This document shows, in pieces, positions 1 through 9,912 of a DNA stretch of 32,992 nt. The notes below the pieces were generated by a model. That model was not told where the DNA came from, ran no database searches, and was given only the letters and a program-made list of their open reading frames with translations. The stretch spans positions 1 to 32,992 of the forward strand of contig NZ_LFJJ01000042.1 in NCBI RefSeq assembly GCF_001189365.1, read 5' to 3'. A program made the translations under genes and the position numbers. The stretch comes from Candidatus Burkholderia verschuerenii. GTDB lineage: Bacteria > Pseudomonadota > Gammaproteobacteria > Burkholderiales > Burkholderiaceae. Each line of letters begins with the position of its first letter. Position 1 is the first letter of the stretch.

Positions 1-121
1 CTGCCGACGCTTCGCCGATCACCTCGCGGTGACCTGCGCACGGCTCGGGGCCGATGTGGTTCGCTACTCCTTCATCGCAGTGGACTTTCACCACCTACTC
101 CTTGCCGGTCTACCGGCGCAC
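1..121 (-). mobile_element. Group II intron, 5' end (partial, runs off the left edge)
   Basis: Read on the minus strand from position 121, the sequence starts with GTGCGCC, matching the conserved GUGYG 5' end of group II introns. It continues with features typical of bacterial domain I, including GGTGGTGAAAGTCCACTGCG and a following GAACCACATCGG-type segment. The intron starts on the base after the TGA stop of pagL. Only the first 121 bases are in the window, so the maturase gene and 3' end cannot be seen. Identification rests on recalled similarity to bacterial group II introns. The exact boundary is inferred from the consensus start. Confidence 0.8.
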
Positions 122-688
122 TCAGAAGTTGTATTGCAGATAAACCTGGCTGAAATTTATACCAGGATTGGGCTCTTTGATACTGGCGTTCGAAAGATGC
201 TGAAAACGGAAGCCCGCCTGATAGTTCTGATGCTCGCCGAAGATCGCGCCGACGCCGACCATATCCGCGAACTGGAACGCCGTGGACACGCTGAAGTCGT
301 TCGTGATGCGCGTATGCGACAGCAGCCGCACGCCCACGCCCGCCTCGATGAACGGCCGGATATAGCCCGAGCTCTTCACGAAGCGCAGCACCGGCGTCAG
401 GCCGAATTCCCAGATGTTCGGGTGCACCGCGTTGTCTTCGGTCGTATGCCAATAAGAAACGTGGCCTTCGCCCAGCAGCGTGAAGTGGAAACCGCCGATT
501 TCCCACCAGGTCAGTCCGGGGTCCCACACGACGCCGACATCGGCCTTCTTGATATCGTGATTCGCGACGCCTCCCGCGAACTGCACGCCCCAGCGATCGG
601 CGTGGGCGGCGGCAGAAGCGAGGCCCAGTGTCAGCGCAAGTGCGGCTTGTGCAAATTTGTTGCGCCGGAGACCTTTATTTTTCTGCAT
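122..688 (-). CDS. pagL: Acyloxyacyl hydrolase / lipid A 3-O-deacylase (PagL family)
   Basis: This 188-residue outer-membrane beta-barrel enzyme would remove the 3-O acyl chain from lipid A, which lowers endotoxicity and changes envelope properties. A signal peptide is visible at residues 1-30 (KNKGLRRNK, a hydrophobic stretch, then AAAHA before DRW). The body shows alternating barrel strands. The C-terminal block carries the PagL His-x-Ser-Asn motif (QHLSN, His about 164, Ser about 166), and the protein ends in an aromatic residue (YNF) as outer-membrane barrels do. The ATG at 688 is chosen because a GGGGTG ribosome site lies just upstream and the signal peptide begins there. A longer reading to 787 would put unrelated sequence ahead of the signal. 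The stop codon abuts the 5' end of a group II intron. Confidence 0.88.
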   Translation of the reverse strand: MQKNKGLRRNKFAQAALALTLGLASAAAHADRWGVQFAGGVANHDIKKADVGVVWDPGLTWWEIGGFHFTLLGEGHVSYWHTTEDNAVHPNIWEFGLTPVLRFVKSSGYIRPFIEAGVGVRLLSHTRITNDFSVSTAFQFADMVGVGAIFGEHQNYQAGFRFQHLSNASIKEPNPGINFSQVYLQYNF

Positions 689-949
689 GAGCACCCCAAG
701 TATGGGTTGTGTTTCATATGCCGAACTGAACCCGGCGATTGTAGTGCCGCGCCGATATAGTTGCACAAACGGCCGAACACATCCCATTTATTTGAATAAT
801 CTGCCTTCGCGCCGCACAATTGCGGTAACTCATGCGAATCGAACCTGCGAATCGGTAAATACGACGATTTTCGTCAGCCGATTTCCGCTATGAATCCCGC
901 CAAGCCGATAGCTTTGTGGGAACTCTCACATTCAGCATCCCTCTAACAC
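689..949. other. Intergenic region between pagL and the rpoH promoter
   Basis: This divergent region holds the 5' untranslated sequences of pagL (minus) and rpoH (plus). Together with the promoter and leader of rpoH, 346 bases lie between the two start codons. No convincing small gene was seen. The pagL promoter could not be assigned: possible minus-strand -10 boxes exist around 730-760 but none has a well-spaced -35. Base composition is more AT-rich around 780-870 than in the genes. Confidence 0.5.
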
Positions 950-979
950 TTAGCACTCGCTGGGCGGGAGTGCTAATAT
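950..979 (+). promoter_or_regulatory. Perfect CIRCE operator overlapping the rpoH promoter
   Basis: Positions 950-976 read TTAGCACTC-N9-GAGTGCTAA, an exact match to the CIRCE inverted repeat bound by the HrcA heat-shock repressor. The same stretch carries a plausible promoter: a -35-like TTAGCA at 950-955, then TAATAT at 974-979 with an 18-base spacer, preceded by TGC as in an extended -10. HrcA binding would therefore cover the promoter. The start codon of rpoH lies 55 bases beyond the -10. The operator is seen directly; the promoter assignment is inference. Confidence 0.93.
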
Positions 980-1034
980 CGTGACTGGCTTTCCGCAGTT
1001 GTTAAGCGGCGAGCGAATTGTTGATAAGGAGCTT

Positions 1035-1976
1035 ATGAGCGTGACCAATGCGATGACCCTTCCGAATGTGTTGAGCTCGGCACCTGCCAAGGCATCTTCG
1101 GCAGGCGCGCTGACGTACGCACAGTCGTCGATGCTGACCGGCCAGATCGGCAACATCGATTCCTACATTCAGGCAGTGAACCGTATTCCGATGCTTTCGC
1201 AGGCGGAGGAACGTCAGTACGCCACCGAATTCCGCGACAACGGCAACCTGAACGCCGCGCGCCAGCTCGTGCTGTCGCATCTGCGTCTGGTCGTGTCGAT
1301 CGCCCGTAACTATCTCGGCTACGGCCTGCCGCACGCGGACTTGATTCAGGAAGGCAATATCGGCCTGATGAAAGCCGTGAAGCGTTTCGACCCCGAGCAA
1401 AACGTGCGCCTGGTGTCCTACGCCATGCACTGGATCAAGGCCGAGATTCACGAGTACATCCTGCGCAACTGGCGCATGGTGAAGGTCGCGACCACGAAGG
1501 CACAGCGCAAGCTGTTCTTTAACCTGCGCAGCCACAAGACCGGTACGTCGGCGTTCACGCCGGACGAGATCGAAGGGCTCGCGAACGAGCTGAACGTCAA
1601 GCGCGAAGAAGTCGTGGAGATGGAAACGCGTCTGTCGGGCGGCGATATCGCGCTCGAAGGTCAGGTCGAGGACGGCGAGGAAGCGTTCGCGCCCATCGCC
1701 TATCTGGCGGATTCGCACGACGAACCGACCAACGTCATCGCGGCGCGTCAGTTCGACAAGCTGCAAAGCGATGGCCTGACCGAAGCTCTGGAGAAGCTGG
1801 ACGAGCGTAGCCGCCGCATCATCAAGGCGCGCTGGCTGGACGTGCAGGACGACGGATCGGGCGGCATGACGCTGCACGAACTGGCCGACGAATTCGGTGT
1901 GTCGGCTGAGCGCATTCGCCAGATCGAGGCGAGCGCGATGAAGAAGATGCGTTCGGCGCTGAATGAATATGCGTAA
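1035..1976 (+). CDS. rpoH: RNA polymerase sigma factor RpoH (sigma-32)
   Basis: This alternative sigma factor directs RNA polymerase to heat-shock promoters (chaperones and proteases). The product is 313 residues, close to betaproteobacterial RpoH. Region 2 contains the core-binding and -10 recognition block (DLIQEGNIGLM, residues about 102-112, then WIKAEI). The RpoH-specific box QRKLFFNLR is at about 157-165. Region 4 ends with a helix-turn-helix (LHELADEFGVSAERIRQIE) that contacts the -35. The ATG at 1035 is chosen because AAGGAG lies 3 bases upstream (1026-1031); an earlier in-frame start at 981 lies within or next to the promoter. The gene is followed by its own terminator, so it is monocistronic. 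The upstream CIRCE suggests control by HrcA. Confidence 0.95.
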   Translation: MSVTNAMTLPNVLSSAPAKASSAGALTYAQSSMLTGQIGNIDSYIQAVNRIPMLSQAEERQYATEFRDNGNLNAARQLVLSHLRLVVSIARNYLGYGLPHADLIQEGNIGLMKAVKRFDPEQNVRLVSYAMHWIKAEIHEYILRNWRMVKVATTKAQRKLFFNLRSHKTGTSAFTPDEIEGLANELNVKREEVVEMETRLSGGDIALEGQVEDGEEAFAPIAYLADSHDEPTNVIAARQFDKLQSDGLTEALEKLDERSRRIIKARWLDVQDDGSGGMTLHELADEFGVSAERIRQIEASAMKKMRSALNEYA

Positions 1977-2001
1977 CGCCTAGCGCGTTGAAAGAGAAGG
2001 T

Positions 2002-2035
2002 AAAAGCCCGCTGTCGAAAGATGGCGGGCTTTTTT
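2002..2035 (+). terminator. Rho-independent terminator of rpoH
   Basis: The inverted repeat AAGCCCGC / GCGGGCTT (2004-2011 and 2024-2031) has a 12-base loop and is followed by a run of T residues. It lies 25 bases after the rpoH stop. Confidence 0.88.
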
Positions 2036-2056
2036 ATTTCCGCTTAGAGACGCATC

Positions 2057-2089
2057 CAAAAAAAATCGGCGTCCGAAGACGCCGATTTT
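2057..2089 (-). terminator. Rho-independent terminator of the nag operon
   Basis: On the minus strand a 12-base perfect stem (2062-2073 with 2078-2089) is capped by a TTCG tetraloop and followed by T residues. It lies 21 bases after the nagE stop, so it should end the nagR-nagA-nagB-nagF-nagE transcript. It is back to back with the rpoH terminator. Confidence 0.9.
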
Positions 2090-2110
2090 CGTAGTGCTTC
2101 GCGTGTGCGC

Positions 2111-3901
<1,791 letters not shown>

Positions 3902-3953
3902 CGGGTTCTCCAAAAATATAAGTCTTGTCGTGACTGCTTCGGGGACTGCAGGG

Positions 3954-6518
3954 TTAGTCTTGCGGCCAGATTTCGCGGCTGGCCGCTCTTACTGCCTGCG
4001 CCGATTCGAGCGCGAGGCAATCCTCGGCGCGCTGACGGCACAGTTGGTAATCGAGATTGCGCACACGCGCCTTGATGCCCGGCACCGACACCGGATCGAC
4101 CGACAGTTCGGTCACGCCCAGGCCGACGAGCAAGGGCGCCGCGACCGGATCGCCGCCGAGCGCGCCGCACACGCCGACCCATTTGCCGTGCTTCTCCGCG
4201 CCCTGCACCGCCGCCTTGATCAGGCGCAGCACGGCCGGATGCAGGCCATCGGATTGGGCGGCGAGATCGGGCTGGCAGCGGTCCATCGCGAGCGTGTACT
4301 GCGTGAGATCGTTGGTGCCGATCGAGAGGAAATCCGCGTGCTTCGCGAGTTGATCGGCGAGCAAGGCGGCGGACGGCACTTCGATCATCACGCCGACTTC
4401 GATCGGTTCCGTGCGGCCCATTTCGCGCGCGAGTTCGTCGATACGAACGCGCAGGCGTTGCAGTTCGCCGGAATCGGTGACCATCGGCAGGAGAATGCGG
4501 ACCGCGCCGAGCGGCTTCACCGCGAGCAGACCGCGCAGCTGATCGTCGAGCAGATCGGGACGCACTTGCGCGAGACGAATGCCGCGCAGGCCGAGCGCCG
4601 GATTTTCCTCAGGCGGCAGCGTCAGATAATCGACTTCCTTGTCCGCGCCGACATCCAGCGTGCGGATGATCGCGGTGCGTTCTTGCAGCGCATCGACAAT
4701 GCCCTGATAACTTTCCGCGTGTTCGTCGACCGTGGGCGCCGCCTGACGATGGATGAACAGCAGTTCCGTGCGCAGCAAGCCGACCGCGTCCGCGCCGTTT
4801 TCGACGGCGGCTTTGGCGTCGTCGAGCGTGGCGATGTTCGCGGCCACTTCGATATGCCGGCCGTCTTTGGTCGACGCCGCTTCCTTCGACAACTTGCGAT
4901 TCGCCTCGCGCACGCCCGCGAGCCGATCGCGTTCGGTGCGCGCGCGTTCGACGTCGAGTTCGGTCGGCGCGTGTTCGAGCCGTCCCGCCGATGCGTTCAC
5001 GACGACCTGCGTGCCGTCCGGAATGGCGTGCAGCGCATCGCCGATGGCGACCAGTGCCGGAATGCCGATCTGCCGCGCGATGATCGCCGCATGCGACTTC
5101 GCGCCGCCGCGCGACATCACGAGCGCCGTGACGCGCTGACGATCGAGCGAGGACAGATCGGACGGCGTGAATTCGACCGCCGCGAGCACGGCTTCGGCGG
5201 GCAATTCGCGCGCGGCCGTGTTGGTCAGGCCGAGCGTGCGCAGCACGCGTTTTTCGATATCGCGCAGATCCGCCGCGCGTTCCGCGAGCAGTTCGTCGTC
5301 GACGTTGTTCAGCAGCGCGATTTGCGCGCGGATCGCCTCGCGCCACGCGAAACCGGCGCTCTTGCCGAGGCTGATCAGATCGCGCGCGGCGTCGACCAGC
5401 GTCGGGTCTTCCAGCAACACGCGATGCACCGCGAAAATCCCCGCTTCGCCGACCGCGCCGCGTTGCGAGGCGGTGCACACGGTTTCGTCGAGTTCGGCAT
5501 CGACTTGCGCGATGGCTTTATCGAGCGCGCGACTTTCCGCCGCCGACGGACCGCTCGCCTGTTCCGGCGGCACGATGTCCTGATCGTCCCAGCGCACCAG
5601 CGTGCCGACCGCGATTCCCGGCGACGCCGACACGCCCGCGAGCGTATTCGGCGGCAGCGGTTCGCCCGATGCGCGCGCCACCGCGACCGGCGCGGGCGAC
5701 TTCGCGCGCGCAGGCGATTCTTCCACTTCGCCGTGCGCCGCGCGCAACAGTTCGGCGGCGACCGCTTCGACCGCCTGCTGCGCCTGCGAGCCGATACCGA
5801 CCAGTTCGATCGTCGAACCTTCGCCCGCGCCCAAACCGAGCAGACCGACGACGCTTTCCACCGGCGCCTTCTTGCCCGCGTAACGCACTTCTACCTTGGC
5901 GTCGAAACCGCGCGCCGCTTCGCGCGCACGCGCTGCCGGACGCGCATGCAAACCGCCCGCGTGACCCAGCGTGAGACTGCGGCGCGCTTCTTCCAGCACC
6001 ATCGCGCCCGAACGCGCGACTTCGGCTTTTTCGCCGTCCTTCGCGCGCAGCACCAGCAGACGCGCGCCCGCTTTCAGCACGCCGCGACCGGCGCGATCGA
6101 TCACGTCGAAGGCATCGCCGTTGGCGATCGCGATCACGGACACGAGGCTCGGCGCGTGTTGCGCGACGAAATCCGCGTTAAACTCGATGAGCGGCTGACC
6201 GGCGCGCACCGACGCGCCCTGCTCGACCATCGGCGCGAAGCCTTCGCCGCCCAGTTCGACCGTATCGATGCCGATATGCACCAGCACTTCCGCGCCGTAC
6301 GGCGTGCGCAGCGTCACGGCGTGATGGGTGCGCGCGAGATGCGTGACGACGCCATCGCACGGTGCGACCAGCACGTTATCGAGCGGATCGATGCCGATAC
6401 CATCGCCGAACATGCCTTGGGCGAACACCGGATCGGGCACGTCGGCGAGCGGCACGACGGGACCGGCGAACGGCGCGAGCAGAACGACATCGTTCGCGTT
6501 ATCGGGGGAATGATTCAA
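3954..6518 (-). CDS. nagF: Fused PTS phosphocarrier EIIA-HPr-EI
   Basis: This cytoplasmic multidomain protein carries phosphate from PEP to the sugar permease. Domain order is EIIA(Glc type) at about 10-160, with active His81 in VLVHIGIDTV and supporting His66; HPr at about 180-262, with His191 in GGLHARPA; and enzyme I at about 290-854, with active His476 in GGAKSHAAIIAR and the C-terminal PEP-site block GVCGALGGDP. All phosphoryl sites are present, so the protein should run the whole relay to the EIIB of the neighbouring NagE. The TTG at 6518 is proposed as the start because GAGGAG lies 6 bases upstream; an ATG at 6542 would add 8 residues and has a weaker ribosome site. The gene symbol follows use in Burkholderia-type clusters; ptsA-like names also occur. 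Confidence 0.92.
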   Translation of the reverse strand: MNHSPDNANDVVLLAPFAGPVVPLADVPDPVFAQGMFGDGIGIDPLDNVLVAPCDGVVTHLARTHHAVTLRTPYGAEVLVHIGIDTVELGGEGFAPMVEQGASVRAGQPLIEFNADFVAQHAPSLVSVIAIANGDAFDVIDRAGRGVLKAGARLLVLRAKDGEKAEVARSGAMVLEEARRSLTLGHAGGLHARPAARAREAARGFDAKVEVRYAGKKAPVESVVGLLGLGAGEGSTIELVGIGSQAQQAVEAVAAELLRAAHGEVEESPARAKSPAPVAVARASGEPLPPNTLAGVSASPGIAVGTLVRWDDQDIVPPEQASGPSAAESRALDKAIAQVDAELDETVCTASQRGAVGEAGIFAVHRVLLEDPTLVDAARDLISLGKSAGFAWREAIRAQIALLNNVDDELLAERAADLRDIEKRVLRTLGLTNTAARELPAEAVLAAVEFTPSDLSSLDRQRVTALVMSRGGAKSHAAIIARQIGIPALVAIGDALHAIPDGTQVVVNASAGRLEHAPTELDVERARTERDRLAGVREANRKLSKEAASTKDGRHIEVAANIATLDDAKAAVENGADAVGLLRTELLFIHRQAAPTVDEHAESYQGIVDALQERTAIIRTLDVGADKEVDYLTLPPEENPALGLRGIRLAQVRPDLLDDQLRGLLAVKPLGAVRILLPMVTDSGELQRLRVRIDELAREMGRTEPIEVGVMIEVPSAALLADQLAKHADFLSIGTNDLTQYTLAMDRCQPDLAAQSDGLHPAVLRLIKAAVQGAEKHGKWVGVCGALGGDPVAAPLLVGLGVTELSVDPVSVPGIKARVRNLDYQLCRQRAEDCLALESAQAVRAASREIWPQD

Positions 6519-6553
6519 CAGAGACTCCTCGGCACGACGCATCGTCTTCTCGC

Positions 6554-7570
6554 TCAATGGGTTTCGGTGACCTTGTTCAGGTGACGCGGCGCGTCGGGAT
6601 TGCGCCCGCGCGCGGCGGCCAGATTCGCGGCCATCACGTAAAAGGAAAGAATCGCGGCGATCGGATCGAGCGCCGGATGTTGAGTCGCGACCAGCGGCAA
6701 TTCGGCTTCCGGCACGTCGTCGGGCGCGGCGAGCAGCACGCGTGCGCCGCGTGCGCGCATATCGGCGGCGAGCTGGATCAGCCCGGCCTGTTCCGGTCCG
6801 CGCGGCGCGAATACGAGCAGCGGATAGTCGCGATCGATGATTTCCATCGGGCCGTGACGCACTTCCGCGCTGGAAAACGCTTCGGCCTGAATGCCCGAGG
6901 TTTCCTTGAGCTTCAGCGCCGCTTCCTGCGCGATGGCGAGCCCGAGCCCGCGCCCGACCACGATCATGCGATCGACGTCCTTCAGTTCGGTCACGGCGCG
7001 CGACCAGTCGAGCTTGCCGGCGGCGCGCAACGCGTCGGGCAGCGAGCTGAGCGCGTTTTGCAATTCGTGATCGCGCTGAACGTGCGCAATGACGATTGCC
7101 GACAGCGACAGCATCGCGATATAGCTCTTGGTGGCGGCGACGGAAAGTTCGGGCCCGGCGAGCAGCGGCAGATAGTATTCGCACGCGGTTTCGAGCGGCG
7201 AGCCCGCGACGTTGACCGCCGCGACCGTGAACGCGCCCGCGTCGCGCAGCGCCTGCATCGTGCCGACCAGATCGTGGCTCTTGCCCGACTGCGAGAACGC
7301 GACCGCGAGCTGGCCCGACACGCGCAACGGCGCTTGCTGGAGCGTGGCGACGGACATCGGCAGCGAGGCGACCGGCACGCCGAGGCGGCTCATCGTCAGG
7401 CTGGCGAAATAGCTGGCGGCGTGGTCGGAACTGCCGCGCGCGACGGTCAGCGCGACATGGCGCGGCTGTTCGCGCAATTTGACCGCGAGTTCCTCGATGT
7501 GCGAGGTATCGGCGAGCTGGGCCGCGACGACATTCGCGGACTCCAGCGCCTCGTTAAGCATATTCGACAA
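6554..7570 (-). CDS. nagB: SIS-domain glucosamine-6-phosphate deaminase (NagB-II type)
   Basis: The product has two SIS (sugar isomerase) domains, like the isomerase half of GlmS but without the glutaminase. Such proteins beside nagA act as an alternative glucosamine-6-P deaminase, making fructose-6-P and ammonia. Visible motifs are ARGSSDHAA and FSQSGKSHD in the first SIS domain, GPELSVAATKS between the domains, and GRGLGLAIAQEAALKLKE plus EVRHGPMEI in the second. The product has about 338 residues. Three starts are possible: TTG 7570 has AAGGAG 6 bases upstream and is used here, ATG 7561 is in frame, and ATG 7588 lacks a ribosome site. The gene overlaps the 3' end of nagA by 17 bases, indicating translational coupling. 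Function is inferred from family and context. Confidence 0.88.
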   Translation of the reverse strand: MSNMLNEALESANVVAAQLADTSHIEELAVKLREQPRHVALTVARGSSDHAASYFASLTMSRLGVPVASLPMSVATLQQAPLRVSGQLAVAFSQSGKSHDLVGTMQALRDAGAFTVAAVNVAGSPLETACEYYLPLLAGPELSVAATKSYIAMLSLSAIVIAHVQRDHELQNALSSLPDALRAAGKLDWSRAVTELKDVDRMIVVGRGLGLAIAQEAALKLKETSGIQAEAFSSAEVRHGPMEIIDRDYPLLVFAPRGPEQAGLIQLAADMRARGARVLLAAPDDVPEAELPLVATQHPALDPIAAILSFYVMAANLAAARGRNPDAPRHLNKVTETH

Positions 7571-8657
7571 TTGATTCTCCTTCGACATACGTGGCCGTCA
7601 GCGCGTGTTCCCGGTCGAGCACGACGAGATCGGCCCACGCGCCGCGCGCGATACGGCCGCGGTCTTCGAGTCCGAGATAGTCGGCGGGAAAGCGCGACAG
7701 GCGATTGGATACATCCGCGAGCGGAATGCCCAGCGAAACGAGATTGCGCAGTGCCTGATCCATCGTGAGCGTGCTGCCGGCGAGCGTGCCGTCCGCGAGA
7801 CGCACGCCGCCCATGCATTTGGTCAGGTGCTGGCTGCCGAGACGATATTCGCCGTCGGGCATGCCGGCCGCCGACGTGCTGTCGGTCACGACATACAGAC
7901 GCGGAATGGCGCGCATCGCGGCGCGGATCGCGCCCGGATGCACGTGCAGCAAATCGGGAATGAGTTCCGCATATTCGGCGTGCGCGAGCGCCGCGCCGAC
8001 CATGCCCGGATCGCGGTGATGCAGCGGCGACATCGCGTTGAACAGATGCGTGAAGCCGCGCGCGCCGTGCTTGAGCGCGTTGACAGCGTCGTCATAGGTG
8101 CCGAGCGAATGGCCGAGCTGCACGCGCACGCCGCGCGATGCCATTTCCGAAATGATGTCGAGATGCCCGGAGATTTCCGGCGCAATGGTGACGACGCGGA
8201 TCGGCGCGAGTTCGAGGTACTTCAGCACCTCGTCGCGCACGGCGACGGCGGCCGCGTCCGGTTGCGCGCCGAGTTTGCCGGGATTAATATACGGGCCTTC
8301 GAGATGCACGCCGAGCACGCGCGCGCTGCCGGCAGCGCAGCGTTTGGCCTGTTCGCCGAGACCGGCGACGACCTGCATGAGTTCGTCGCGCGGCGCGGTC
8401 ATGGTGGTGGCGAGCAGGCTCGTGGTGCCGTGGCGCGCGTGCTGACGCGCGACGGTATCGGCTGCGTCGCCGCCTTCCATGATGTCGCGCCCGCCGCCGC
8501 CGTGAACGTGCAGATCGATGAAGCCGGGCAGGATGTACGGATCGTCGTTCGCGAGCGGATCGGCGATATGACCTTCGAGCGCGATCACGCGCCCGTTCTC
8601 GACGCTGACCGTGCCGTTGATCCAGCCGTCCGTCGTGAGGATATTTCCTTTAAGCAT
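7554..8657 (-). CDS. nagA: N-acetylglucosamine-6-phosphate deacetylase
   Basis: This cytoplasmic amidohydrolase converts GlcNAc-6-P to glucosamine-6-P and acetate, the first step after import. The 367-residue length fits the family. The metal-binding pair His50/His52 is in IDLHVHGGGG, followed by VHLEGPYINP with the conserved Glu, LGHSLGTYDDA, the substrate loop THLFNAMSPLHHRDPG, and the catalytic Asp in VTDSTSAAGMPDG. The ATG at 8657 is chosen from the conserved start MLKGNILT; 18 extra upstream residues in frame have no support. Its end overlaps nagB, and nagR lies 181 bases upstream on the same strand, so the genes probably share a transcript. Confidence 0.94.
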   Translation of the reverse strand: MLKGNILTTDGWINGTVSVENGRVIALEGHIADPLANDDPYILPGFIDLHVHGGGGRDIMEGGDAADTVARQHARHGTTSLLATTMTAPRDELMQVVAGLGEQAKRCAAGSARVLGVHLEGPYINPGKLGAQPDAAAVAVRDEVLKYLELAPIRVVTIAPEISGHLDIISEMASRGVRVQLGHSLGTYDDAVNALKHGARGFTHLFNAMSPLHHRDPGMVGAALAHAEYAELIPDLLHVHPGAIRAAMRAIPRLYVVTDSTSAAGMPDGEYRLGSQHLTKCMGGVRLADGTLAGSTLTMDQALRNLVSLGIPLADVSNRLSRFPADYLGLEDRGRIARGAWADLVVLDREHALTATYVEGESIVEYA

Positions 8658-8838
8658 GAAGTTCTCTGGAAGTACGCGATGCGTGGTGAGGTTCAGCGCC
8701 CTTCGCGCCATGCTGCGAACAGGCTGCCGCGCAATAGACGTGCGCGGCGTGCGACTGGCGTGCCTGGGTCCTCTGATTCTCGTTCGTGCTTTCGTGTTGC
8801 TTCGTTACGTCATGCGCGCGATGCCTGATGGCAGGCGC

Positions 8839-9575
8839 TTACCGGTGCAGCTCCACGACGAAATCGTAGTAATCGTCGCGGCAGTAGGTATCCGTCAATT
8901 CGATGGCGCGCTGATCCGCCGAGTAGAGCCGATCCGCGTGATGACCAGCAGCGCGGCCTGCGGCGCGACGCCCATCAGCCGGGCGATGTCCGCGCCGGCA
9001 TTGACCGCCCGAAAGTGTTGCAACGCCCGTACGACTGCCTGCCCGCGCGCCTCCAGATACCGATAGAGCGACGCGCCGATCACCAGCGGATCCGGCACCA
9101 CCGCAACCGGCAGCGCCGATTGTTCCAGCGCCATCACCGCGCCGTCCGCGCGACGCAATCTGCGCAGACTCGCGACGGACGCGCCGGGCATCAGCCCGAG
9201 ACGCATGGATTCGTCGCGACTCGCGGCTCTCAGTCCGCGATCAAGCCAGACGGAATCGGGCTTGAAGCCGCGTTGTTCGAGCATTTCGCTACAGCCGATC
9301 AAACGAGTCAGCGGATCGCTCACGCGCGGCGTAATAAAACTGCCCGCCCCGCGCACTCGTCGGATTAATCCCTGTTCGACAAGCAGCGCAATAGCCTTGC
9401 GCGCCGTAATACGCGAAACGCCCACGCCTTCCGACAACGTTCGTTCCGAAGGCAGCGCTTCGCCGGCCGACCAACTGCCACCATGAATGGCCGCCGCGAG
9501 CCGCGAAGCCAGTTGAAGATATAGCGGTGTGTCGCTCCGGTCGTCGGGCGTTAGATCGTGCCAGCTTCTTTGCAT
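8839..9575 (-). pseudogene. nagR: GntR/HutC-family regulator of the nag operon, frameshifted near its end
   Basis: The N-terminus is a GntR winged helix (about residues 15-80, with LPSERTLSEGVGVSRITARKA). It is followed by the UTRA effector domain that in this family binds amino-sugar phosphates. As read, the protein stops at 8895 after 226 residues, with an unrelated tail after VITRIG. One base earlier, the frame continues from about 8931 to a TAA at 8839 with LYSADQRAIELTDTYC and DDYYDFVVELHR, the usual end of UTRA domains. From 9575 to 8839 there are 737 bases, one short of 246 codons, so one missing base near 8925-8931 explains everything. The result is a true frameshift mutation or a sequencing indel. 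The ATG at 9575 lies 34 bases from the -10 of a strong promoter. NagR identity is from context. Confidence 0.85.
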
Positions 9576-9608
9576 GCGAGAGTTCCAGCGCGCCTCGAAT
9601 CGGAGTCC

Positions 9609-9636
9609 ATTATATAACCAACATAATACCAGTCAA
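9609..9636 (-). promoter_or_regulatory. Strong sigma-70 promoter for nagR and the nag operon
   Basis: On the minus strand TTGACT (9636-9631) is separated by 16 bases from a perfect TATAAT (9614-9609). Two TGGT-type half-sites lie in the spacer (TGGTATTATG and TGGTTATA), which may be an operator for NagR itself. The predicted leader is about 27 bases long. Confidence 0.75.
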
Positions 9637-9881
9637 ACCTCTCGCAAAGCTTCATGACAATTGGCAAAAACTTATTAAAATCTATTACTTATAAAAACTT
9701 TTGCAGATTCGAGGCAGCACATCCGGTCTCAGTATTTTCCCCAATCAACCATTCGCGGCCCGCAAGTGGTCTGTCTGCTGATTTCTCAGTCTTTTTTAAG
9801 TCTTTTACCATTAGCACGACCGTGCTTTCTTTGGCACAATGGCTCGTTAGTTCGGATTCGCAACTAATTCGACCCCCAAAC

Positions 9882-9887
9882 TATAAT
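9882..9887 (+). promoter_or_regulatory. Possible -10 box for the MarR-GNAT gene
   Basis: A perfect TATAAT lies 25 bases before the start codon, but no good -35 stands at 16-18 bases. Activity is therefore uncertain. Confidence 0.35.
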
Positions 9888-9912
9888 CAAACACGTGAGA
9901 GAGTAGAGGCAG

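Larger units (their letters stand above)
9576..9912. other. AT-rich regulatory region between nagR and the MarR-GNAT gene
   Basis: These 337 bases contain no supported gene and are clearly richer in A+T than the flanking genes, with A/T tracts around 9660-9700. They hold the minus-strand nagR promoter (9609-9636) and a possible plus-strand -10 box (TATAAT, 9882-9887) for the MarR-GNAT gene. The only other feature noted is an ACTGGT half-site (minus strand, about 9628-9633), resembling half of a GntR/HutC operator, within the nagR promoter. Confidence 0.55.

Noticed and set aside
6543..7184. An N-terminal extension of the EIIA-HPr-EI frame across the nagB region
   Set aside because: It is merely the shifted frame of nagB. 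The EIIA domain starts just after 6518, where a good ribosome site stands.
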